In this document: positions 34,125 to 43,624 of the stretch, piece after piece
Layout: each line of letters begins with the position of its first letter
How positions within the stretch are numbered: the first letter of the stretch is position 1
NCBI GenBank assembly: GCA_016713925.1
Contig: JADJOH010000006.1
Location: 248,001 to 312,000 of the forward strand
DNA length: 64,000 bases
Direction of reading: 5' to 3'
Source of the DNA: Bacteroidota bacterium
Lineage (GTDB): Bacteria; Bacteroidota; Bacteroidia; AKYH767-A; OLB10
Notes under the pieces: generated by a model
Databases searched by the model: none
Told to the model about the DNA's origin: nothing
The model's input: the letters and a program-made list of their open reading frames with translations, nothing else
Translations under genes and position numbers: made by a program

Positions 34125-34328
34125 TTACCTTTGTACTAAATAATATTCACCATTAGCATCCCGCATGAGGACATAGGTTGATGGTGTGGTATTAATACCT
34201 TGGCCACTCCCTAAAGTTGTACCAACACCATAAGAAATTCCGGTTTGTTGATCAACAACATTGATGCTTGTATCATCATTTAATTCAATACCAAGCGCTA
34301 GTAAAAGCGTAATTATAATTTCTAACAT
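34125..34328 (-). CDS. Small hypothetical protein (67 residues)
   Basis: This short protein begins with a hydrophobic segment (MLEIIITLLLALGIEL) and continues with a polar part, VVDQQTGISYGVGTTLGSGQG, ending DANGEYYLVQR. A terminator about 75 bases downstream supports expression. No family is recognised. It could be a small membrane-associated protein, divergent from the frameshifted helical gene at 34370. Confidence 0.5.
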   Translation of the reverse strand: MLEIIITLLLALGIELNDDTSINVVDQQTGISYGVGTTLGSGQGINTTPSTYVLMRDANGEYYLVQR

Positions 34329-34369
34329 GATCGATAAGGGTTTTATCTAGGTGTAAATGTAATAAAAAA

Positions 34370-34756
34370 ATGAATAATCACCAAATACTTTCTTTATTAA
34401 TTCCATCGCTAACCGAGAGCGAGCATAAGCATGCTAGAAAATCTCTTGCTAATCAGGGTATTCAAAATAATAAATTGCTGAAAGTTTTTGATGAAATCTG
34501 GAAAAGAAAACAAAAAAGTCAGGAAGAAATTGTAAGTAAAGTCTATGGAAATATTTCAAAACCAAATTTAGATGCATATCGAAAACTATCGGAAAGATTA
34601 TTAAATAGAATTTTTGAGACATTGGGTGAGAATTCAAATTTCCAAGATGATACGGAAAACTATTCAGAACTTTTTCGTTCAAGGCTATTTGTTAAAAAGG
34701 CAAATATCTTTATACCATTTTCTATTTACTTAAAGGTTTGCCTTTACTTTGGCTAA
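34370..34756 (+). CDS. Helical-repeat protein, N-terminal part (frameshifted)
   Basis: This is the first 115 or so residues of a cytoplasmic alpha-helical protein (MNNHQILSLLIPSLTESEHK, KVFDEIWKRKQKSQEE, KLSERLLNRIFETLGEN), with no signal peptide. The reading frame shifts near 34700-34738: the sequence KGLPLLWLRKFILKLIGLCK continues in the next frame to about 34890, then shifts again. Both shifts are consistent with one missing base. The complete gene would run 34370-35927 and encode 519 residues. Confidence 0.65.
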   Translation: MNNHQILSLLIPSLTESEHKHARKSLANQGIQNNKLLKVFDEIWKRKQKSQEEIVSKVYGNISKPNLDAYRKLSERLLNRIFETLGENSNFQDDTENYSELFRSRLFVKKANIFIPFSIYLKVCLYFG

Positions 34757-34900
34757 GAAAGTTTATTTTGAAGTTGATTGGATTATGCAAAGATTATGAA
34801 TTTTTAGAAGAGGAATTATTGCTACAAAGACAAATGTCTTTACTATGTTTTCGAGAAAACGATGATCAAGGTGCTCTAACTTGCAATCTAAGGATCGAAA
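34738..34900 (+). pseudogene. Helical-repeat protein, middle part (frameshifted)
   Basis: The middle frame between the two shifts encodes LPLLWLRKFILKLIGLCKDY, then EFLEEELLLQRQ and CFRENDDQGALTCNLRIEKL. It links the parts at 34370 and 34881. It has no start of its own (TTG) and matches the helical composition of both neighbours. Confidence 0.5.
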
Positions 34901-35927
34901 AATTATCTATATCCTTATATATTTTATTAAGTCAGAATTTCATATATTTAAATATATAGACCAGGTCCAATATAAATCTATTGATGACAGGACTTTGATC
35001 TTGGGAATGAAGGAAGCAATAGTCGAGGTTGAAGGTTACTTCAAAGAGTGCAAACTTAACAATATTCTATACAATCAATTGATGCTTGAATTACAGCTTT
35101 CACATTACGAAGAAAATTATGCAAAAGCTGAAGATTTACTCTTTCGTTTGATTCAATTGACAGAATCTAATAAAAGTGTTAGGTACTTGAGCCGAATTTC
35201 CATTAATTACATGAATCTTGCATATACGCAGTTTTTCTTGCATAAAGTTGAAGAAGCTTTTGAAAATAGCAAGAAGGCGGCAAAAGTATTTCTTATTCAT
35301 GCAAACGATCTCAATATTTATAAAGAAGCCTCCGTCTTCGCATTAATTTACTTAAAACGATATCGCGAAGCAGAAGAAGTATTACAGCAAATACTTGATT
35401 CAGGTGCAATTGGAAATACTCCGGAGCAATTAAGTAAGCGCCACATCATCATGGCGGTAATAAAATATTTGCAGGGAGAATACAAGTCAGCTTTTAAACA
35501 TCTCCAACAAACCAAGGAGGTAGAAACCGACCGTGAAGGCTGGAATCTGGGTATCCGGATGATGAATATTTACCTGACCTTGTCGACCGAGAAAATTGAG
35601 TTGGCTGATCAGCGGATAGGCAGTATGCGGAAGCATATTGAACGGACAGCTAAGATGCGTCATCTGCGCAAGCGCGACGTGGTAATTTTCCGTATTTTGA
35701 GTCAGCTTTCCCGTTCCGGCTTCGATTTTAAGGAGGTTTGGGAGGAGCGGCGTAAGGATTTCAATCTCCTTCGTTCTGACCAGTCGGACTATCGCTGGGT
35801 CCCCCGCAGCCATGAGCTCATCATCTTTGATCAATGGTTTGAAGCCCGGATGAAAGGCATCCCCTACGAGCCCGTCTTCCCGAAACCCGCAGAAAGTAAG
35901 GCTGTTGATAAGAAATCGGAAGAATAG
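34881..35927 (+). CDS. Helical-repeat (TPR-like) protein, C-terminal part
   Basis: This 348-residue part is made of helix pairs with TPR-like spacing (NYAKAEDLLFRLIQLTES, RISINYMNLAYTQFFLHKVEEAFENSKKAAK, YLQGEYKSAFKHLQQTKE). A conserved-looking C-terminal module, RDVVIFRILSQLSRSGFDFKEVWEERRKDFNLLRS, follows, ending in a charged tail. It is the third piece of the 34370 gene; the ATG at 34881 is not a natural start. It is probably a cytoplasmic scaffold protein. Function is unknown. Confidence 0.7.
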   Translation: MQSKDRKIIYILIYFIKSEFHIFKYIDQVQYKSIDDRTLILGMKEAIVEVEGYFKECKLNNILYNQLMLELQLSHYEENYAKAEDLLFRLIQLTESNKSVRYLSRISINYMNLAYTQFFLHKVEEAFENSKKAAKVFLIHANDLNIYKEASVFALIYLKRYREAEEVLQQILDSGAIGNTPEQLSKRHIIMAVIKYLQGEYKSAFKHLQQTKEVETDREGWNLGIRMMNIYLTLSTEKIELADQRIGSMRKHIERTAKMRHLRKRDVVIFRILSQLSRSGFDFKEVWEERRKDFNLLRSDQSDYRWVPRSHELIIFDQWFEARMKGIPYEPVFPKPAESKAVDKKSEE

Positions 35928-35982
35928 CGGCGTTTGGATTGGATTTATTTATAATTTAGATGAATTATCCAAAACAAAACGT

Positions 35983-38900
35983 ATGAAATTGATCAGGTTA
36001 TTCACCATTGCTGTAGTATCTTTTCTCCTCTTTTTCTCCGGTACCATTAATGCCGGCCAATGGCAATCCGGCTCTTCCAAAACTCCCTCCGAGACAAAGC
36101 CTCAGGTCATGAGCTCCGACATCCAATCGAGTCTGGTAAAAATGGAATTGAAAGGTTATTTCCTCGAGGAAGTTAACACCCCACGTGGCATTTCGTATCT
36201 GGTGAAGAGCCCGGGAGCTACTGAACTGCTCGCTGAAGGTGCGCCTGATCTGCCAAAGTTTGCATTATCACTCGTAATTCCGGATAAGGGTGGAATGTCG
36301 GTGCGCATCATTTCTTCAAAATTCACCGACTATCCCAATATCAACATCGCTCCTTCAAAAGGAAACCTGAGCCGCACTGTACTTCCTTCGGATATCCCTT
36401 ACCGTTATGGGAAACCTTATGCTGTGGATGCGTTCTGGCCGGCGAACATTACTGATCTCCGTACTCCCTATATCCTGCGCGACTACCGCGGACAAACATT
36501 GCTCCTGCAACCTTTTCAGTACAACGCAATGACGTCTACTTTGCGTGTCTATACCGAAATGACCGTGGAAGTTTACCATGAGCCATCTCTTCCTGCTCCT
36601 AACGAACTGCAGCGCTCTTCTGCTTTGACTTCTATGGATGCCAACTATGCATCGATCTATAAAAATCATTTTGGCAATTTCCCTTCTGTCGCTTACGTGC
36701 CTGTAGAAGAAACCGGTAAAATGCTGGTGATTTGTCCTGCATCTTGGATTCCATTGGTGCAACCGCTGGTAGACTGGAAAATAAAAAGAGGTATTGAAGT
36801 AGAAGTGGTAGATGTCCTTGCTGCCGGTGGTACTGCTGCAAATATTCAGACCTTCATTGCAAATAAATATAACACCAACGGCTTAACGTATGTATTGCTT
36901 GTTATCGATGAACCACAACTACCCACGCTTTATGCGCAGGGAGGAACTTCTGATCCGAGTTATGGATATATTTTAGCAAGTGATTCTTATGCTGAAGTGA
37001 TGATCGGACGTTTCTCTGCTGAATCGGATGCGGATGTGATTACTCAGGTACAACGTGTGCTTGCTTATGAAATAAATCCTCCCGCCAATGGCAGCTGGTA
37101 CAGTCAGGGTGTTGCCGTGGCGAGTAATCAGGGACCCGGTGACGACGGTGAGATGGATTTCGAACATGCCATCAACATGCGCAACGACCTGATGAACTTT
37201 AATTATACTACCGTTTCTGAGCTTTACGATGGCACTCATCCCGGCACCACAGATGCTCCCGGTGATCCGAATAACACAGATCTCTTCACCTTGTTTCAAA
37301 GTGGAATTAGCATGATGTTGTATACCGGTCATGGAAGCACTACCAGTTGCTCTACTACCGGACTTTCGAATAACGACGTGCAGAATATGACCAATACCGG
37401 TATGCTTCCTTTCATTTGGTCAGTGGCTTGTGTAAACGGAGAGTTCGCTTCACCATCCGGTCCTTGTTTTGCGGAAACATTTTTGAGAGCTCAGGTGAAT
37501 GGACAACCCACCGGTGCCATTGCTACTTTTATGTCATCGATCAATCAAAGCTGGAGTCCGCCTATGGATGGACAGGATGAGATGGTCGATATTTTGACGC
37601 AAACGTATGCTACCAATAAAAAATATTCCTTCGGCGGACTTTCTGTAAATGGTTGTCTCCACATGAATGATAATTATGGAAACGCAGGATATGAAATGAC
37701 CGATACCTGGCATTGTTTCGGTGATCCCACATTGTTAGTGCGCACCGGAATCCCTCAAACCATGACCGTCAATCACGTTCCCAGTATGCCTGTCGGATTA
37801 ACCACATTGAATGTAAATTGCAGTTTTGATGGCGGTCTTGTCGCATTGACGATGAATGGACAGGTCATCGCTACAGGGACTGTGGTAGCAGGAGTGGCCA
37901 CTATGACCTTTGCTGCCATCGGTGTACCGGATACCATTTTCGTTACCGTTACCGGATTCAATCAGATTCCTTACACCGGGCAGGTGCTTGTCATTCCGGC
38001 CAGTGGACCCTATGTGATTTATCAGAACAGTACGGCAAATGATCCTACAGGCAATAACAACGGTCTGGTAGATTTCCAGGAAACGATTGATGTAGATTTG
38101 ACTTTGCAAAACGTCGGACTTGCAGACGCCCTTGCTGTTTCCGCCACATTATCTTGTACAGACCCTTATATTACCATCGTAAATGGTACAGCGCAGTTGG
38201 GAGATATCCTCAGCAATACTTCCGGCACAATGGCCAATGCCTTTCAATACACTGTTGCTAACAATGTACCGGATCAGCATATCGCGCAGTTTCTCATTAC
38301 CTCAACCGATGGCAATGGAGGCAGTTGGACATCCTCCTTTTCACAGCTCATTCAGGCACCTGCATTGGAAGGAGGAATTCTGAGCATTGATGATGTGACC
38401 GGTGGAGATGGAGACGGATACCTGGAAGCCGGAGAAACCGCGAACATCACTATTCGCTGTCTCAACAATGGACATAGTGATGCGCCTTCATCGCTGGCCG
38501 TCATCAGTACCTTCAGCAGCTTCCTCACCATTACTATAAATTCATTTTCTGCAGGTGTAATTGCCCAACAAAATTATGTGGATGCCACGTATTCAATCAG
38601 CATGGTCAATAACGTAGCTATCGGAACGAACTACGACATCACCCTCGATCTCAGTTCAGGGGCTTATCTCGCCAACAAAACCTATGCAGGTGTGGCCGGA
38701 GTCATCCTCGAAGATTTCGAAACGAACAACTTCAACCGCTTCTTCTGGGGCATGGGAGGAAATTCACCCTGGCTCACGACTACCTACCTTCCCTTTGAAG
38801 GCACCTACTGCGCTACCAATGGAGATATCAACGATAGTGAGAGCAGTGAATTACTCCTCAACCTTACGGCGATGGCGGATGATTCTGTTACTTTTTGGTA

Positions 38901-39396
38901 TAAGCTATCGAGTGAACAAGACTACGATTACCTGCGTTTCTCCATTGATGGGGTTGAGTTAGGCGCCTGGAGCGGTACTTCGTCATGGTCATATACAGGA
39001 TTTCCGATTACTGCCGGATCACATCTTCTTCGTTTTACTTATGATAAAGATGCCCTGGTAAGCTCAGGTCTGGATTGCGCCTGGCTCGATAATATCCGTT
39101 TCCCTTACGGAACACAGGTAACCGGTATTGAACAGTTCGTGGCTACGGATGGTATTGCTGTCTGGCCGAACCCCGCCACAGAGCGAATCAATGTTTCATT
39201 AAAGAACACCAGCAATTCAACACTCGTCTGGAAATTATCCAATATTCAGGGTCAACAAATCATTGCCGGAAGTGCCACCTCTGTTTCTATCAATAGTCCC
39301 ATCAGCATTGATGTTAAAGGAATAGCAACAGGGATGTACATACTGACTGTGGAAGGAGAAGGGGTTTTGAAAAATATAAAAGTTCAAAAGCAATAA
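35983..39396 (+). CDS. Gingipain-like (peptidase C25) secreted protease with T9SS domain
   Basis: This 1137-residue protein starts at ATG 35983 (MKLIRLFTIAVVSFLLFFSG signal peptide); the frame is open to 35905 without a signal. It has an N-terminal prodomain to about residue 220 and a caspase-like C25 catalytic domain with H450 (LYTGHGSTT) and C483 (WSVACVNGEF), the His-Cys pair of gingipain proteases. C25-type Ig domains follow. A jelly-roll segment (VILEDFETNNFNRFFWGMGG to DNIRFP) and a type A T9SS sorting domain (VWPNPATERINVSL to ATGMYILTV) end the protein. It cleaves peptides at the cell surface; the specificity is unknown. Confidence 0.93.
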   Translation: MKLIRLFTIAVVSFLLFFSGTINAGQWQSGSSKTPSETKPQVMSSDIQSSLVKMELKGYFLEEVNTPRGISYLVKSPGATELLAEGAPDLPKFALSLVIPDKGGMSVRIISSKFTDYPNINIAPSKGNLSRTVLPSDIPYRYGKPYAVDAFWPANITDLRTPYILRDYRGQTLLLQPFQYNAMTSTLRVYTEMTVEVYHEPSLPAPNELQRSSALTSMDANYASIYKNHFGNFPSVAYVPVEETGKMLVICPASWIPLVQPLVDWKIKRGIEVEVVDVLAAGGTAANIQTFIANKYNTNGLTYVLLVIDEPQLPTLYAQGGTSDPSYGYILASDSYAEVMIGRFSAESDADVITQVQRVLAYEINPPANGSWYSQGVAVASNQGPGDDGEMDFEHAINMRNDLMNFNYTTVSELYDGTHPGTTDAPGDPNNTDLFTLFQSGISMMLYTGHGSTTSCSTTGLSNNDVQNMTNTGMLPFIWSVACVNGEFASPSGPCFAETFLRAQVNGQPTGAIATFMSSINQSWSPPMDGQDEMVDILTQTYATNKKYSFGGLSVNGCLHMNDNYGNAGYEMTDTWHCFGDPTLLVRTGIPQTMTVNHVPSMPVGLTTLNVNCSFDGGLVALTMNGQVIATGTVVAGVATMTFAAIGVPDTIFVTVTGFNQIPYTGQVLVIPASGPYVIYQNSTANDPTGNNNGLVDFQETIDVDLTLQNVGLADALAVSATLSCTDPYITIVNGTAQLGDILSNTSGTMANAFQYTVANNVPDQHIAQFLITSTDGNGGSWTSSFSQLIQAPALEGGILSIDDVTGGDGDGYLEAGETANITIRCLNNGHSDAPSSLAVISTFSSFLTITINSFSAGVIAQQNYVDATYSISMVNNVAIGTNYDITLDLSSGAYLANKTYAGVAGVILEDFETNNFNRFFWGMGGNSPWLTTTYLPFEGTYCATNGDINDSESSELLLNLTAMADDSVTFWYKLSSEQDYDYLRFSIDGVELGAWSGTSSWSYTGFPITAGSHLLRFTYDKDALVSSGLDCAWLDNIRFPYGTQVTGIEQFVATDGIAVWPNPATERINVSLKNTSNSTLVWKLSNIQGQQIIAGSATSVSINSPISIDVKGIATGMYILTVEGEGVLKNIKVQKQ

Positions 39397-39738
39397 AAGA
39401 ATTGATGAGTTGATGAATTGATGAGTTGATGTCCCGAAGCCTCGGGATGATGAATGTTTAAGGAAGAATGTATGATGAGGTTGGAAAGTACACTTGATGC
39501 TTTATGAATTGGTTGTTGAAGAGGAACTCATTTGATTTATATCAATCCTGGATGTGGAAATGAATGTCCCTGATTTTGAATTGAAGATCCATTGTAGAAA
39601 GCAATTTAAGTGAACTGTGAAGAAGCAATAAACTAATCTATGCCTATCCATTATGCCATGGTAGCCATTCAATGAAATGGAAAATGAATCACAATTATTT
39701 TCTTAATCTATAAATATTTTTTTTTGAAGTAACGCTAT
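39397..39738. other. Low-complexity spacer with TCCCGA hairpin
   Basis: No gene is present. TTGATGAGTTGATGAATTGATG tandem-like sequence occupies 39403-39430. TCCCGA-AGCC-TCGGGA (39432-39447) is a hairpin in the context TGTCCCGA...GGGATGA that recurs at 41830. The rest is AT-rich leader of the 39739 gene. Confidence 0.5.
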
Positions 39739-40131
39739 ATGAACGTATTGAAAAAATTAATTATCTTATTCCTTGCGATCTCACCTTTCTACTCGGATGG
39801 TCAGAATCTAGTGCAAAATCCCGGATTTGAAATCAATGCCGGTTTCCCCGTGACTGGCGGACAATGGTCGTTGGCTACGAATTGGTCGAATGCAAACTCA
39901 CCAACAGCCTCTCCTGACTACCTGCATACCAATGGTAGTGGAAATGTTCAATTACCGGGTTCTATTTTTGGAACTGTGAGTCCATATCAAGGCAATGCTA
40001 TTATGGGAATGGCCATGTGGTATTCACCTTCACCAAATTTCAGGGAGTATGTCTCACAAACTTTAGCTGCACCTTTAGTTGTAGGAAGCAGTTATACGTT
40101 TTCTTTTTATATAACAAATGGTATCCCGTGA
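39739..40131 (+). CDS. Secreted CHU_C protein, N-terminal part (ended by in-frame TGA)
   Basis: This 130-residue part has a signal peptide (MNVLKKLIILFLAISPFYSDG). The start of a jelly-roll-like domain, LVQNPGFEINAGFPVTGGQWSLATNWSN, is typical of secreted Bacteroidota proteins. It ends at TGA 40129-40131 after FSFYITNGIP. The same frame continues open with TYGGAGTENVEVDFSVNPF, the expected next strands, to the end at 41748. A single substitution (TGG or CGA to TGA) or a read error would explain it. The full protein would be 669 residues. Confidence 0.75.
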   Translation: MNVLKKLIILFLAISPFYSDGQNLVQNPGFEINAGFPVTGGQWSLATNWSNANSPTASPDYLHTNGSGNVQLPGSIFGTVSPYQGNAIMGMAMWYSPSPNFREYVSQTLAAPLVVGSSYTFSFYITNGIP

Positions 40132-40224
40132 ACATATGGAGGAGCAGGAACGGAAAACGTAGAGGTTGATTTCTCGGTAAACCCTTTTATTCAATCCGGT
40201 AGCACTCCATTCAATTATACACCA

Positions 40225-41748
40225 TTGTTAACGAATAGCACTATGATTTATTCCAGTACATGGATTCAAGTATCTTATAATTTTGTTGCTACGGCTCCGT
40301 ATACTCATTTTGCCATTGGAAATTTCAGGACTGATGCTAATTCTGTTATCCAGCAATTTGTTTCCACACCTAATCCTGGTGCCTATTTCTTTATTGATGA
40401 AGTATCCTTAACGCTGAATACACCTGCAATTAATATTACGGGTGATGCACAAATTTGCCTTGGAGATACAGCACAATTACTGGCAATTAATAGTTCGGTT
40501 TTTGCCTGGGCGGATAGTTTAAATCCTAACGTCATTATTGATACCGATTCGTTACTTGCCGTGTCCCCTTTAACCACGACCACTTATTTTCTATATGGTA
40601 ATACTGATACGGTATCGTTTACTGTAAATGTCATCAATCCTCCTGTTGTTAATTTAGGAAATGATACTTCACTTTGTGCGGGAGAGGCCCTGGTATTAAA
40701 TTCAACCACTACTAATGCTACGTATCAATGGCAGGATAGTTCGTCAAATCCAACTTTTACAGTTACACAACAAGGCATATATTGGGTGAATGTAACTGTG
40801 AATAATTGTAGTGCTACTGATTCACTGAATGTAAATTATAATACGGCACCATTGGTGAATTTGGGTAACGATACAACTCTTTGTAACGGAGAAACGTTGA
40901 CACTGAATTCAACTACTGCTAATGCAACTTATCTTTGGCAGGACAATTCAACAAATCCAACCTATACCGTCTCTCAACCGGGAACTTATTGGGTGGATGT
41001 CACAGTCAATAATTGCAGTGCGGCTGACTCCCTGAATGTAAGTTATATTCCCGCACCATTGGTGAATTTGGGTAACGATACCTCCTTATGTCAGGGCGAA
41101 ACTTTGATGCGCAATACCACCACTACAAATGCTACTTATCTGTGGCAGGACAATTCAGCTAATTCAACGTATACCGTCTCTCAACCGGGAACTTATTGGG
41201 TAAATGTTTCAGTGAATAATTGTAGTACAACAGATACACTTAATGTAAGTTACACTTCAACACCGTTGATTAATTTGGGTAACGACACCACACTTTGTAT
41301 TGGAGAGACATTAACGCTGAATTCAACCACTTTAAATGCTACCTATGAATGGCAGGATAATTCAACAAATCCAACGTTTACTATTACACAACCCGGAATT
41401 TACTGGGTAAATGTTTCGGTAAATAATTGTAGTGCGGCCGACACTTTGACTGTAGATTCTATCGATTGCGAAATAATTCTTGAGATGCCCAATGTCTTTA
41501 CTCCAAATGGTGATGGGGTAAATGAATCATTTGTTCCTATAGAAATGAAAGGCATTCAACAGGCAACGCTGCAAATCTTCAATCGTTGGGGTCAAAAATT
41601 AGTTGAAACAAATGATTTAGTGACCGGCTGGGATGGCAAATGCAATACCGTGGATTGCACCTCCGGCACCTACTTTTGGATCGTTCAATATTCAACGATT
41701 ACCAATGAATCTAAAACCTTAAAAGGATTTCTGACTTTAATAAAATAA
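40225..41748 (+). CDS. Four tandem Ig-like repeats and type B T9SS (CHU_C) domain
   Basis: This is the same gene as 39739; coding continues back in frame to 40132. The rest of the jelly-roll domain is followed by a short strand region (INITGDAQICLGDTAQL). Four near-identical repeats of 69 residues (207 bp) then run from about 40640 to 41465, each 'V-N-L-G-N-D-T-[ST]-L-C' to 'YWVNVxVNNCSxxD' with one cysteine pair. The final 90 residues (MPNVFTPNGDGVNESF, IFNRWGQKLVE, GTYFWIVQY) are a gliding-motility-associated C-terminal domain (TIGR04131), the type B T9SS signal. Expect cell-surface display. Confidence 0.85.
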   Translation: MLTNSTMIYSSTWIQVSYNFVATAPYTHFAIGNFRTDANSVIQQFVSTPNPGAYFFIDEVSLTLNTPAINITGDAQICLGDTAQLLAINSSVFAWADSLNPNVIIDTDSLLAVSPLTTTTYFLYGNTDTVSFTVNVINPPVVNLGNDTSLCAGEALVLNSTTTNATYQWQDSSSNPTFTVTQQGIYWVNVTVNNCSATDSLNVNYNTAPLVNLGNDTTLCNGETLTLNSTTANATYLWQDNSTNPTYTVSQPGTYWVDVTVNNCSAADSLNVSYIPAPLVNLGNDTSLCQGETLMRNTTTTNATYLWQDNSANSTYTVSQPGTYWVNVSVNNCSTTDTLNVSYTSTPLINLGNDTTLCIGETLTLNSTTLNATYEWQDNSTNPTFTITQPGIYWVNVSVNNCSAADTLTVDSIDCEIILEMPNVFTPNGDGVNESFVPIEMKGIQQATLQIFNRWGQKLVETNDLVTGWDGKCNTVDCTSGTYFWIVQYSTITNESKTLKGFLTLIK

Positions 41749-41829
41749 GAATCTGAGAGGTGAACTGAATTTGGTTGGAGCGGAAGAAATTCATTTCTAA
41801 TTAAAAATTCAGAATTAATTAAAAAATTT

Positions 41830-41846
41830 ATGTCCCGATTCCGGGA
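41830..41846. repeat. TCCCG/CGGGA hairpin
   Basis: TGTCCCGATTCCGGGATGA contains TCCCG and CGGGA inverted arms around ATTC. The outer bases TG...GATGA match the hairpin at 39432. It lies in the convergent spacer after the type B gene, next to TTTGAAAA repeats of 8-bp period (41862-41884). Confidence 0.5.
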
Positions 41847-41937
41847 TGACGAAATATGGATTTGAAAATTTGAAAATTTGAAGATGTGTTTAATGATTTG
41901 AAAATGGATTGGATTTTAAATTGACAATTAGCCAGGC

Positions 41938-42000
41938 GCCTACAGCCGGAGGCCCGCAGCCGGAAGCCGGTAGCCGGTAGCCGGTAGCCCGCAGCCGGTA
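41938..42000 (-). repeat. Heptanucleotide array, GCCGGTA (array 3)
   Basis: Nine consecutive 7-bp units on the plus strand: GCCTACA, GCCGGAG, GCCCGCA, GCCGGAA, three GCCGGTA, GCCCGCA, GCCGGTA. GCCGGTA is the complement of the unit in arrays 1 and 2. It is in the convergent spacer between the type B gene and the haloperoxidase-like lipoprotein gene. Confidence 0.88.
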
Positions 42001-42027
42001 GCAAGAATTCGAAGGATTGAGAAAGAT

Positions 42028-43374
42028 TTACTTCTTCAACAAATAAATCCCTACCACATTTTTACCAATTTGCTTCCCACAAGCAGTACCCTTCGTATTT
42101 CCATTTGGGAAATGAATGCCTCCGTAGAGTCTGGACATTGCGGCTTCATTGGCGGCTTCTGTAAAGCTATTGTAAGTGCGCGGTGCCAAGCCGATGCTTT
42201 CGTTGGTATGATCTGTGAACGGGCGGTTACTGCCGAATGCCGCGCTGAGGACTTCACTGCAGGCTGCAGAAACAGAACTATGTCCGCTGGTGTATTCCGG
42301 AAATGGTGGAGTGTTGATCAGGGGCATCCATCCCGCAGAGATATAGCGTTTGATAAAGGTAACGGGACGCATGATGTTGTGCTCATATTTTACTTTCCAG
42401 CAGGCGATGAATGCATCGTTACAAGCCAGACCCATCCGTAAATACACTTCCGCGGCTTTGTCCAGGCGAACATTATCCAGGCGCAGCAGTTGTGTCGCGA
42501 TATTCATATTATGTCCCGGAGGTGTATAGGTCCCCGAACCATCTGCCCAGAAATAAGCAATGTCCTTTTGCTCTTGTGAAAGCTGGTTATACGTGTTAAA
42601 TACTTCGAGTGCGTCTTTATAAAAGTTGGATGAGGTATCTGATGAAAATAAATACGGCGCAACCGGCAGACATGCATCGCTGATATTGGCGGGCATGAAA
42701 GGACGGTTGTATCCCCAATAAGGAAGGAGGGGTGTAGACTGAAACGCCGGTGGAGTAGGCTCCCATTTTCCGGGACCGGCCTGGTGACTATAAGAGGCCG
42801 GAAATAAGTTATTGTATCCCTCATGTCCCTTATCGATAACACTCCAGTTGTAAATCGCATCTGCCACTTCAGCTCCATAGCTGTCAGACCGGGAGATAAC
42901 TTCTTGCGATTCCGATTTTCCAATTTCGTTTTTCAATGCCTGATAGAGAGAGTCCACTCTGGACTGATAGTGACCATCTGCATTCGCATAAAAGGCACGC
43001 ACACTCTGAAAATAGGCTCCGTTGGCGACCAAGGCCCAGTTGTAACGTTGCTCCGGATCAATTTCCGGTAGTTGATAGTCGTAGTGCATGACATCGTCTA
43101 CACTGCGATTCGCGGCAATTCCGGGAGAGATGGCTTCATAGGCAGATAGGTGCGTATAGGCCAATGCACGTGCAGCAACAGGCGGAACAAAACCGGGCGT
43201 GGATTGAATCAGCGACAACTCCATATCGTTCCATTTGGTAGCGACGGCATTGCTGTAATTCGATGCATCCGGACTCGCGGAAGGTTCATTGTTCAGCTCA
43301 TCCTTGGTACAAGCAGTAAAGGTGATGGAAAGCAAGGCGCTCCATAGCATTCCTTTCATTGATTTCAATGTCAT
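42028..43374 (-). CDS. Vanadium-haloperoxidase/PAP2-like lipoprotein
   Basis: This 448-residue protein starts at 43374 or 43359 (MKGMLWSALLSITFTAC, lipobox TFTAC). The mature part is an all-helical haloperoxidase/PAP2-type domain (VAARALAYTHLSAYEAISPG, YADGHY region). The active-site motifs are K-x6-RP (KYEHNIMRP), SGHS (YTSGHSSVS) and SR-x5-H (SRLYGGIHFP). The last D of the classic SR-x5-H-x3-D is replaced (H-x3-G), so function is uncertain. It is a probable outer-membrane or periplasmic enzyme acting on phosphate esters or halides. A frameshifted relative lies at 6688-11078. Confidence 0.88.
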   Translation of the reverse strand: MTLKSMKGMLWSALLSITFTACTKDELNNEPSASPDASNYSNAVATKWNDMELSLIQSTPGFVPPVAARALAYTHLSAYEAISPGIAANRSVDDVMHYDYQLPEIDPEQRYNWALVANGAYFQSVRAFYANADGHYQSRVDSLYQALKNEIGKSESQEVISRSDSYGAEVADAIYNWSVIDKGHEGYNNLFPASYSHQAGPGKWEPTPPAFQSTPLLPYWGYNRPFMPANISDACLPVAPYLFSSDTSSNFYKDALEVFNTYNQLSQEQKDIAYFWADGSGTYTPPGHNMNIATQLLRLDNVRLDKAAEVYLRMGLACNDAFIACWKVKYEHNIMRPVTFIKRYISAGWMPLINTPPFPEYTSGHSSVSAACSEVLSAAFGSNRPFTDHTNESIGLAPRTYNSFTEAANEAAMSRLYGGIHFPNGNTKGTACGKQIGKNVVGIYLLKK

Positions 43375-43624
43375 GAGAATAGTTGTGTTTTACAGCTATA
43401 AATCTGCAACTATTTCAGCCGTTTGATACCTTTAGTTTGACAATTATGCCGGTGGATTGGGTAAAAGTCGGGTAGGTAAGGGCAAAATTTGTGGGATGGG
43501 AGTGTTAGAAAATCAGATAAAGTTCAAAAAATCATTACAAAGCTGTATTTTATTTTCTAAAAAAGGCATAGCGCTTTTATTGAAATATGTCAATCAGCTC
43601 GAATTTTAGTTTACCGAAGAATAA

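Noticed and set aside
40129..40131. Selenocysteine insertion at the in-frame TGA
   Set aside because: The context has no redox motif, no clear SECIS-like hairpin was seen and no selenoprotein genes are in the window.
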